Source: an uncultured Spirochaetales bacterium
GTDB taxonomy: Bacteria; Spirochaetota; Spirochaetia; Sphaerochaetales; Sphaerochaetaceae
Assembly (NCBI GenBank): GCA_934276695.1
Contig: CAKQTF010000029.1
Coordinates: forward strand, 1 to 9,535
Direction: 5' to 3'
Length of the DNA stretch: 9,535 nucleotides
The notes below the pieces were generated by a model. That model searched no databases. It worked only from the letters and a program-made list of their open reading frames with translations, and was not told the DNA's origin. Shown here piece by piece: positions 1 to 8,400 of the stretch (position 1 is the first letter of the stretch; each line of letters starts with the position of its first letter). Position numbers and translations under genes: made by a program.

Positions 1-306
1 CTAGCCAACAGCGACATCGGAGTAAGCGTACAAAGCGGAACAGACATCGCAATGGACTCATCAGATGTTATATTAACAAAAAATGATTTAAGCTCAATTT
101 TAAAATTAATTACGATTAGTGAAAAAACAATTAAAAATATCAAACAAAACTTATTCTGGGCATTTTTTTATAATCTACTAATGATACCAATAGCTATTGG
201 ACTATTAAAACCAATTGGAATTTCAATAAATCCAATGATAGCAAGTTTAGCAATGGTATTTAGCAGTTTGACAGTTATTTTAAATACATTAAGATTAAAA
301 AAATAA
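1..306 (+). CDS. copA: Cu(+)-exporting P1B-type ATPase, C-terminal fragment (5' end outside window)
   Basis: The frame is open from the first base, so only the last 101 residues are visible. The ATPase pumps monovalent copper out across the cytoplasmic membrane using ATP. The fragment begins just after where the P-type hinge motif (GDGxNDxPAL) should lie: LANSDIGVSVQSGTDIAMDS matches the conserved stretch after that hinge. Two membrane helices follow. The first carries the Tyr-Asn pair (FFYNLL) and the second the MxxSS motif (MVFSS); in this family both are Cu(+)-binding signatures of the last two helices, which separates it from Zn/Cd pumps. The protein ends in a short basic tail (LRLKK), typical of CopA. 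An ATG at 52 is internal, not a start. The gene converges on the 384-1013 gene. No metal-binding N-terminus or regulator can be seen here. Confidence 0.88.
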   Translation, partial: LANSDIGVSVQSGTDIAMDSSDVILTKNDLSSILKLITISEKTIKNIKQNLFWAFFYNLLMIPIAIGLLKPIGISINPMIASLAMVFSSLTVILNTLRLKK

Positions 307-330
307 AAAAGTGAAGAAGAAAATTTTGAC

Positions 331-370
331 AAAGAAAAAGAGCGGGCAAGTTTTTTACGACTTGCCCACT
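331..370 (-). terminator. Rho-independent terminator of the 209-residue gene
   Basis: A 7-bp perfect stem (GGGCAAG 344-350 with CTTGCCC 361-367) has a 10-nt loop. After one mismatch it gains two more pairs (341-342 with 369-370). Read on the minus strand it is followed by CTCTTTTTCTTTG, a proper U tract, and it starts 13 nt after the stop codon of the 384-1013 gene. On the plus strand no T-run follows, so it would stop copA transcripts only weakly. Confidence 0.8.
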
Positions 371-383
371 CCCCTGTGGTTAG

Positions 384-1013
384 TTAGTTGCCTTCAATGT
401 CTCTAAGCTTCTCCTTTATGGCCTCCTTTTCCATTCTCAGATCCTGAAGCTCTTTTTCAAGCCTCTTCAGTTCTTCAGCTCTTGCTACCGAAAACTTTTC
501 TCGAACAGCATCACATCGCTCTTTTACTTCCGCGAGTTTTTCAATTCCCGCATCAGCTTTTTTGGCAATTTCAGCGTCGATTTTTCCGATAGTTTCCTGC
601 CATGGTTCATCAGAATTACAGATTTTTTCCGGAGTGATGTTGTTGTCCCCCCAGGTTCTGAATTCCTGAATCACCTTCTCGTATTCTTCATCAATGTAGT
701 CGCTAACTGACACACTTGCGTCACAAGCATTAAACACATGGACAAGAACATTCATCAAGTTTGCCTCAATCAAGATCCGAGCAATTTCTAAATCGCCCCT
801 TGATTTTTTAACCTTCTTAATGACATCAGTGTCACACTTCATGTGCTTCAGTTGATGAAGTACAGGCTTCTTGTAAACCCGGCAATCGCCGTTATACAAA
901 ATTCCTGTATACTCGCCGTTGTGCTTTCCTTTGGGCATTCTCTCGACCTCCCCAGTTCTGAGATTTAATCTTCCTACCGCCGGATACTTTTCCACATTTT
1001 CATAATTTTTCAT
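384..1013 (-). CDS. Orphan protein of unknown function with C-terminal coiled coil
   Basis: I do not recognise this 209-residue protein. The first ~50 residues are mixed polar with Gly/Tyr turns (GRLNLRTGEVERMPKG, then EYTGILYNGDCRVYKKP) and look like a small beta-rich region. Residues ~52-120 are mostly helical with a Cys/His/Lys-rich start. Residues ~138-206 are a strongly charged heptad-like helix (for example EELKRLEKELQDLRMEKEAI), probably a coiled coil. There is no signal peptide or membrane segment, so it is likely cytoplasmic. The start is supported by GGAGGAAT (1021-1028) about 10 nt upstream. It is monocistronic, with its own promoter (1112-1140) and terminator (331-370). One counted 60-base line inside the gene is 45% G+C, against 23-28% for comparable lines of the HD and giant genes, which suggests a different origin. 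It could be a phage or mobile-element accessory protein, but nothing here proves that. Confidence 0.75.
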   Translation of the reverse strand: MKNYENVEKYPAVGRLNLRTGEVERMPKGKHNGEYTGILYNGDCRVYKKPVLHQLKHMKCDTDVIKKVKKSRGDLEIARILIEANLMNVLVHVFNACDASVSVSDYIDEEYEKVIQEFRTWGDNNITPEKICNSDEPWQETIGKIDAEIAKKADAGIEKLAEVKERCDAVREKFSVARAEELKRLEKELQDLRMEKEAIKEKLRDIEGN

Positions 1014-1111
1014 CTTACATATTCCTCCAATAAGATGATCAATTTATCATTTTGCCAGACATCAATTGAAAAATAATCTAGCTCAGTACTAAGTACACAT
1101 CTGTAAATATT

Positions 1112-1140
1112 ATTATACCACTTTTTTTTCACTTTGTCAA
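1112..1140 (-). promoter_or_regulatory. Consensus sigma-A promoter of the 209-residue gene
   Basis: On the minus strand TTGACA (1135-1140) and TATAAT (1112-1117) are separated by exactly 17 bases, and the -10 is preceded by TGG, giving an extended -10 as well. Every consensus position matches. The predicted start near 1105 leaves a leader of roughly 90 nt before the ATG at 1013. An 11-bp dyad, GTACTTAGTAC on the minus strand (1086-1096), lies about 10-20 bases into the transcript. It is a possible repressor site. Confidence 0.82.
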
Positions 1141-1158
1141 CTTATGTAAAGTAAAAAT

Positions 1159-2157
1159 TTAAAAAATGTTACGATCTCCCTTTGTTTTGTATTCCTCGAA
1201 AAATTCATCTGAAACTGTTTTAAATTTTTTCATTATCTGTTCCAAAGATACATCTTTTGTTGCTTTTATGGGCTCTTCATTTTTGGAATTATTTTTGTAT
1301 ACTTTGCCCATGAATTCATTTAATTTATTTGTAAATTCTGCTATGAAATATGCTCTATTTTTAACATCTAGTTTCTTTCGAGTTGCTATGTCTTCTATTC
1401 TATCAAAAGGAGATACTATCCCTTTATCTGTTGCCATTAGATCGGCTATAGTTAAAATATTATCATACTCATTATATTGGTAATTTTCTAAAAATTTTGT
1501 TATATCATCTTTTGCAGTGTTTTCTTCCCATCGAGGATTACCTGTGTCATCTACATAAAACCCATCTTCTGCCGGTTCGTTATTGGCGCATCTATTTCCA
1601 TTTACAAATGAATGGGTCAAACAAGCAATGGCCTCTGCGTTCCAACCTAAATCAATAAGCTTTTCAAATCCTACAATTACATGCTCAAATGAATGAGTAT
1701 ATTTTCTGCCATAATCGTGTAGTATTCCAATTTTTTGGGCAGTTTCTGGATTAAGTCCATCTTTTAGAGCAAGCTGACTGCATAGTCGCCCTTCAAATAA
1801 AGAATGACTTATCCAACTGCTTGTGTTAATCTTTCCGTCCAGAATTGTATTATTTCCTAAATGTTGGCCATTATCGATACATTTGTATGCAAGCTCTAAT
1901 AACAATTTTTTATATTCTAACTTAAGACCATCTCTTTGAGTTATTTCGTATGCCTCGTCCTCTGTTAAATTTAGATTATATTTTTTTATGAAAGTTTGTT
2001 GAATCAATGTAATTAAATTAGATAGATCTTCTTTTTTTATGTCCTTTAAAATTAATAAGAATGCATCTTCAGAAGTATTGTTATTTTCGTAATTTGATTT
2101 TTTTGAATTTTCGAAAGCTTCTTTTCTATAATAATCATTTTCAAAGTTCAATTTCAT
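1159..2157 (-). CDS. HD-domain protein, probable metal-dependent phosphohydrolase
   Basis: A 332-residue protein. Residues ~115-245 form an HD domain: H118 (ISHSLFEG), the signature H147-D148 (GILHDYGRK), H159, H182 (CLTHSF) and D239 (TIADLMA). These are the expected metal ligands of the superfamily, which hydrolyses phosphate esters of nucleotides or cyclic nucleotides; the extra histidines would fit a two-metal site. The substrate cannot be read from the sequence. Residues 1-95 are polar and helical with no recognised domain, and residues ~285-332 are a charged helical tail. There is no signal peptide or membrane segment, so it is cytosolic. AAGGAGAA (2165-2172) sits about 9 nt before the ATG and supports the start. 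It lies downstream of the giant surface gene but is separated by a strong terminator and a repeat array, so it is likely transcribed alone. No terminator hairpin follows it, and read-through into the 209-residue gene is possible. Confidence 0.85.
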   Translation of the reverse strand: MKLNFENDYYRKEAFENSKKSNYENNNTSEDAFLLILKDIKKEDLSNLITLIQQTFIKKYNLNLTEDEAYEITQRDGLKLEYKKLLLELAYKCIDNGQHLGNNTILDGKINTSSWISHSLFEGRLCSQLALKDGLNPETAQKIGILHDYGRKYTHSFEHVIVGFEKLIDLGWNAEAIACLTHSFVNGNRCANNEPAEDGFYVDDTGNPRWEENTAKDDITKFLENYQYNEYDNILTIADLMATDKGIVSPFDRIEDIATRKKLDVKNRAYFIAEFTNKLNEFMGKVYKNNSKNEEPIKATKDVSLEQIMKKFKTVSDEFFEEYKTKGDRNIF

Positions 2158-2189
2158 CTTTATATTCTCCTTTCGATAAAATTTTCTTT

Positions 2190-2219
2190 ATTATATCTTA
2201 TTTTTTTATATAAAAAAAG
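2190..2219 (-). promoter_or_regulatory. Probable promoter of the HD-domain gene (good -10, weak -35)
   Basis: A perfect TATAAT occurs on the minus strand at 2190-2195, about 33 bases before the start codon. Seventeen bases further upstream there is only a T-rich hexamer, so no consensus -35 is present. The 26-bp array begins immediately upstream, at 2222, so proteins bound there could influence this promoter. Confidence 0.5.
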
Positions 2220-2221
2220 TA

Positions 2222-2265
2222 GGGACGGTCCTTTATTTTTTCTTTCAGGACCGTCCCCTTTTTTC
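2222..2265. terminator. Strong hairpin from the inverted first repeat unit, T-runs on both sides
   Basis: GGGACGGTCCT (2222-2232) pairs perfectly over 11 bp with AGGACCGTCCC (2247-2257) around a 14-nt loop. T-runs follow on both strands (2259-2264 on plus; 2212-2218 read on minus). It could be a second, back-up terminator for the giant gene. It lies upstream of the predicted HD promoter, so it would insulate that gene rather than attenuate it. Confidence 0.45.
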
Positions 2266-2403
2266 TCCTTCCATGACCGTCCCTCTTTTCTTCCTTCCAG
2301 GACCGTCTCTCTTTTTTCTCCCTCAGGACCGTCCCTCTTTTTTCTCCCTCAGGACCGTCCCCCTTTTTCTCCTTCCAGGACCGTTCCCATTTTTGAGGGG
2401 TAG
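2222..2403. repeat. Seven in-register 26-bp tandem repeats with GGACCGTCC cores
   Basis: Cores start at 2222, 2248, 2274, 2300, 2326, 2352 and 2378, always exactly 26 bases apart. Each unit is a 10-base core (consensus GGACCGTCCC) plus a 16-base tract that on the plus strand is almost pure pyrimidine. The core is a 9-bp palindrome around its central base. The first unit has the core inverted (GGGACGGTCC) yet keeps the register, and the last unit has a degenerate tract. Since 26 is not a multiple of 3 and the tract is low-complexity, it is not coding. GGGACGGTYC-type elements recur in many Firmicutes genomes, sometimes near IS200-like (REP-associated) transposases; that is from memory, and no transposase is present here. 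Operator or iteron function is also possible. Confidence 0.9.
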
Positions 2404-2406
2404 AGC

Positions 2407-2443
2407 AAAAAAAAAGAGGGAGGCTGAGCCTCCTTCTTTTTTT
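2407..2443. terminator. Bidirectional rho-independent terminator of the giant surface gene
   Basis: GGAGGC (2419-2424) pairs with GCCTCC (2428-2433) around a 3-nt loop, with two more pairs beyond a mismatch. On the minus strand it is followed by a run of nine T (complement of 2407-2415) and lies about 25 nt after the stop of the giant gene. On the plus strand a run of seven T (2437-2443) follows, so it can work both ways, though no plus-strand gene ends here. Confidence 0.85.
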
Positions 2444-2459
2444 GTTTGGTTTGTTTATG

Positions 2460-5400
2460 TTATATGTTTCTCATTACTTTTTTCTTTATTACTTTTCCTC
2501 CTACGGCTATTACTGCAATTGCTGATAGGGCTATGCTTGCGTATAGGATGTATTCTGATCCGGTTTTTACTGTTAACATTACTGGTGCGTCGTCTATGTC
2601 GTCTTCACCTGGTACGTTGTTGCCTGGTGTTGAGTCTATGTCTGGTGCTCCGTAATCGTTGTGGTCTTTGTTTATTTCGGCTACGTTTGTCATTACTCCC
2701 ATGTTGTTTGCACTGTTTATCCATGTTAATAGTATTTCTACTTCTGCACTTTCTCCTGGTTGTAATGTTGTATGCTCTAATTTATTTGTTACTATTTGAC
2801 CATTTTCTTCTCTCCAATCTGGGTTATCTTCAGCTACGAACTTCAATCCTTGTGGTATATCATCTCTTATTTCTGTTGCTTCTCCGGCTATTTCTCCTTC
2901 ATTTGTTATACGTATACTATATCTGAATTTAACAACTACGTTGTTAATCTTGCTCTTCTTTAAATCAACTTTTACTACTTCTTCTGGATCATCTTCTGCT
3001 TTGTGTCCTGTTTGTGTTACTACTGTTTTACCGTTTTCTGTTACTATAGCTTGTGTTACCCATTTACGTAGGCTTAAGTCAAAATATTGTACTCTAACTT
3101 TTTCAATATCTTGATCATCTTCACCTTCTACCCATACGTTTGGTGTTGAATCTCTATCTCTTACTACTCTTCCACTGCTATCAGTTTCTTTAGATATTTG
3201 TGCGTAATTTATTAAAATTCTGTCTGATGTAGTTGGTTCAGTTACTTTGAATTGAACTTTTACATCTCTATAATCTAATTCACTCATAGTTCCTGGTTTA
3301 TAAGCCTTTAATAGGTTAGCTCCTGGTGTCTTATCTTGTTCTTTAGATAAGTAATCAGTTACTATATATTTTGCTTTAGAAACATCTGTTACTTCGTTAT
3401 CATTTTCATCCACTAATTTCCATCTGTATTCAGCATTTAAGCTTCCATCACCTTTAGTGTATTGAACAAATTGTAATCCATCTGGAATATCGTCTTTAAC
3501 AATGCTTGCATATGCATCTTGTGGACCTTCGTTATAAATTCTTATTGTATATGTTACTATATCTGTTGTATGAACTAATACTGGGTCTTTTGGATGTGTA
3601 TATGTTGCTGTTGTACTTTCTCCGCTTGCTAACTTTGTTAAATCAACTTGTGGAATTCTTGATGTAACTTCTTCTTCTGTTCCTTTTGCTGTATCTTTTA
3701 CAGCTGTTATAAATTTACGTAATGATAAATCATAAATACCTTCTTCGTTTCCAACTTGAACTAATGATGTAATATCTTTCATATCGTAGCTACCTACTTT
3801 TACAAAAACTTCAACAGGCTCTTCAAGTTTTAAGTATCCTTTTGGAGATTCAGTTTCTACTAAATAATATGTTGTAGATAATTTGCTTGTATCGTATTTA
3901 TAAACTTTTGCTCCTGTTATAGAATCATAAGTTTCATATTCTGCTTTATTTAAAGCATCTTCTCCAAATTCTAATCCTGCAAACTCTGCTAAACCGTTTG
4001 AATTTGTAACTTTTTCAATATCTTGACCATTTCCGTCTTTTACAAATATTCCTGCTAAAGCATTTTCTTTGCTTGTTGCAATTTTAAAGTGTGCACCTTC
4101 CAAAGCTTTATTAGTTTTCTTATCATATTTGTATATTCCTACTCCACCTGTATGAACTTCTGGAATTTCAGTTAATTTTGTTTGTTTATTATTACTATCA
4201 TTTCCATAAGTTAATTTAGCTTGGTTTGGAACTTCTTCGTTAATAGCTATAATATTTCCATCATTATCAAGTGCAAATGTTGTATTAAATCTAATTTCAA
4301 CATCTTTACCAACTTCAAGGTTATATCCACCTTTAAAGCTTTCATCTATAAATGTTACTTTTAACATTCTAGATGCTTCATCATATGTTACTTTATAATC
4401 TTTATCCTTTGTTAAGTCAGCACCATTTACATATTTAACTTTAACAGTATCTAATCCGGCAAAAACTAATTTTTCATTAATTTCATCAGATATTTCATAT
4501 GTAGTATATGCTGTTATTCCTTCAGGAATTGTAGTTTGAATTACCCAATCGTGTAATGTACTAGCTACTTCTTCCTTACTTGTATAAACTTTTCCAGTTA
4601 CATTATCATAGTATCCAGAATCTTGATTTTTAATATCTTTAACACCTTTATGAGGAGAAGTTAAATCATTATAAATTGTTACTTCAATACCATCTTCTGT
4701 AACTTTTGCATCTTTAGCATTTTTAATTGGAGTTAAATCATTTGCAATTAATTCGAATCCAGATCCATCAGCTTTTGCATGTGATTTAACTTTGAATGAA
4801 ACTTCATCAGTTAATTTTGCATATCCAGCTGGTGCTTTTGTTTCTTTAATTGTTACAGTATATTCTTTATTAGGTCCAGTAATTGCTAATTTATCAACAA
4901 CAATTTCACCATTTGCATCAGTTTTATATTCATATAATGTATTTGGTATTAATTCATTTCCAGCTTCATCTTTAATAGATAAAGTGAATTTAGCATTTGC
5001 TAATGTAATATTTGTATTAGTTAATTTCTTAATTAGTTTTAATTTAAATGAACCTTCAGGTTGTGTATTTGTAATAGTCATTTTAGTTCCTTCATCAGAA
5101 ATTACTGCATTTGTGATATTAAATTTAGAAAGTGCATTTGCATCAGTTTCCCATGCAAAATAATTGTTATCTTTACTTAATTCACTCCATGTAAATGACC
5201 ATTGATTTCCAGCACTCAATCCGATTGATGAACCAACTTTTTTGTCTGTTAATTCAGCAATTTTATTGTTTATTTCATTATACTGTTTATTATTTACATA
5301 TCCAATTAATTCATTATATAACTTAGTATCATTTTCATCATTTTTATTAAATGCGAACAGTGAAACTTGAAGTGTTCTTGGCATTGATGAAGTTTGTACA

Positions 5401-8400
5401 TTTTTATCCCAAACTTTTTGTATTGTATATTGTGTAGTTTCTTTAGTATTAGTAATTGTAACTGTATTTACATCTGGGCTCTTATAATTATTTGGTTCAT
5501 ATGTTGTTATAAATCCTTCTGGTCCGTCTGTTTCAATTACATAGTAAATATTTTTAACTTTTGTATCGTTATTTTCTTTAGATAAATCTGTCCATTTATA
5601 ATACCATGTTGAGCTATTTATTGCATTATCTTTAGTTAATGTTACTCTTCCGCCAGAACCGTATGCTCCTCTGTATAAGTACTCTTGTCTAGCATCTGCT
5701 TCTTCTTTTATTATGTTCCAAGCATCAAGCTTGTTTTCTGGTACTTGATATAATTCAACTGTTATTGAATCTGGTAATTCTGTATCTTTTACATTTTCCC
5801 ACTTTTTATAAATTGCAAATTCTGTTTTATCTGTCTTTTTATCTTCAACATTAACAATAACATTACCACTTTCATCAACTTCACATTGTTTTGTATTTGC
5901 TACTGTGTAATCTCCTGGTGTTAACATGTAGCTTCCGTCATCTGCTAATTTAGAAATTACTTGGAATGATATTGTATCCATGATTCTTTCATATCCTGCT
6001 GGAGCTAATACCTCTGTTATTTCAACAGTATATTTCTTATCAGCACCATCGATTATAAGATCATCAAAGCTTATTCTTCCATATTCTGCAGATGTAGTTT
6101 GTTGATATTTATTTATTTCTGTTCCGTTAACTGTTTTTAATGGGTTACCATTTTCATCTTTAATTGTTATTTCAAATAATGCACCTGATAAAGTCTTGTC
6201 TGAACCTTGTTCATATTTAACCAATGTAAGGTTAAATTTGCTTACAGGTTTTGTGTTTGTAATAGTCATCTTCGTTCCTTCTTCGGAAATTTCTGCATTT
6301 GTTATATTGTATTTTACAAGTGCATCCTTATCAATTTCCCATGCAAAGTATGATCTATCTTTATCCAAACCACCCCATGTATGTGACCAGTTTGTATCTG
6401 CCCATAGGTAAACACTTTGTCCGCTTGGTGTTAATGTTTTAACTTTTTCATTAATTTTATCGTAATCTTTACTGTTTACATATCCAATTAATTCATTGTA
6501 ATCTTGGCTATCTTTATCAAATGAATATAATTGTACTTCAAGATTCTTTGGCATTTCTGTTCCTTCTGCCCATACTTTTTGAATTGTATATTTTGTTGTA
6601 TCTTTTTTATTTGTTATTGTTAGTTTTGTATTATTATTAGAAACTTCAGCATTTGTTATATCATATCCATCAATATCGCTAATTTCCCATGCAAAATAAT
6701 TATAATCTTTACTTAAGTTATACCATGTAGCTTCTTGCCATCCATCATCAGCTCTTACATTGATATCTCCTGTATATTTATATTGTAATATTGATTTATC
6801 TTTAATTTTACTGCTTATCATTTTATATGCTTTGCTTTGTAAACTATTATTTAAATCGTTATAAACTTTTTGTGCTTCAGCATCATTTTTAGCAAATCCA
6901 AATAATCTAAATTCTACATAATCTGGTCTTGAATCTGTTTTATTAGCATCATCCCATTTTTTAGAAACTGTGTATTTTGTTGTTTCTTCTTTTGGATCTT
7001 CTACAGTTAATGTTAAGTTATCTCCACTTCTAGCAAATGAAATTGTAAATTCATTTCCTTTACTATCTGTAACTGTTGATCTTGCTTCAATTATCATATT
7101 ATGTGCTTCATTGAATATATAAGTTGCTGGTTCCCATCCATCTGTATCATTTCCAACATACATATTTATTGAACTTACTTTAAATTCATTATTAGTTTCT
7201 TCTTTTAATATAACTAATTTTATTAATTTATTATCTGGTAATTTAACATATTTATTATTATTACCTAAATCAGCTTCTTTAAGTATATATTCATCACTTG
7301 TAGCACTTAATATTTTCATTGAGCTACCATCTGTTGGCCAAATTCCAACTGGTTTTTGAGCATTTGTTGTAATCACTATTGGATTATCTTCACTAACACT
7401 TGAACTTCCATTTTGAATAGTACCATTATTAACTCTTGCACTTATTAGATTGAATTTAACTCCACCTAATCGTTCATCATCGCCTGCTTTTACTAATGAT
7501 AACTTATATTCACCTTCTGGTGGAATATCTGGATTTTCAACAGTTAATGTAACTGTATTATCACTTATACTTGCTTTTATTTGAGCAGTATATGTTTTGC
7601 CATTGCTTTCAAAACTATATTCAACCATGTTGTTTCTATTTCCTACATATTCCTTTTTAGTTCTATTATCAATTACTTTAACAGAAACGCTCTTTGCAAC
7701 TAGTTGTGTTTTACCATCAACTTCTGCACGACCTTTATTAACTGTTAATTCAATTGATACATAATCAGGTAATCTTGCATATTTATTTTTAATAGATTCT
7801 GGTAAGTTTGTTTCTTTAAATACATAAACATCTGCATTATCTACATCAGTAATTTTAAGAGGATTTGGTACACTTGTTAAACTTGGTACATTTGCAATAC
7901 CAACACTACTTGTAACAAATTTTTCATTTGTAGCAGTTTCACCTTTACTATTTTTTACTACTTCATTGTTTACTTTTGCACTCATTAAACTAAATTCTAC
8001 ACCATTTAGTATTTCTCCTGATGTTGAACGTTTTTGAATATTTAAGTCATATTGACCTTCTTCTTCTTTCTTATCAAAAGCTGTTACAATCATTTTTGTT
8101 TTATCTGATGATAACACAAGGCTCCATGTGTTTCCGTCTTGTTCAAATATATATGTTGAATTTTTAACCATTGCATTTCCGTCTTCGCCATGTGCTGTAT
8201 TTCCTTCTTTATTTGTAACTGGTAATACAACCCATTTTCCACCGTCTGACTTTAAGCCATTTGAATTCTTTTGATATACATATATATCGTTTATTGTAAA
8301 TGTATTTGTTGTAGAATCATAATTTTTCTCTACACCTAATACTAGTGGCTCTGTCATTTTTATATATCCACCTGGTGCAGATGTTTCCTCAATTTTCCAA

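Noticed and set aside
1086..1096. RNA hairpin at the GTACTTAGTAC dyad
   Set aside because: The single-base centre leaves no room for a loop; only a DNA-level operator is plausible.
326..1140. Calling the GC-rich cassette a transposon
   Set aside because: There are only 9 matching terminal bases, no target-site duplication and no transposase, so it is kept as an observation rather than a mobile-element feature.
2222..2403. CRISPR-like regular repeats
   Set aside because: The spacing is regular, but the sequences between cores are nearly identical pyrimidine tracts only 16 bases long, and no cas gene is near. It is a simple tandem array.
2273..2926. Plus-strand open frame of 217 codons across the array
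   Set aside because: It is a Leu/Phe/Pro-rich low-complexity translation running through noncoding repeats and antisense to the giant gene, with no ribosome binding site.
4792..5163. Plus-strand open frames inside the giant gene (also near 1166, 5394, 6196, 8897)
   Set aside because: All are antisense to well-supported genes, show no domain, and lack credible ribosome binding sites. They are by-products of biased codon use.
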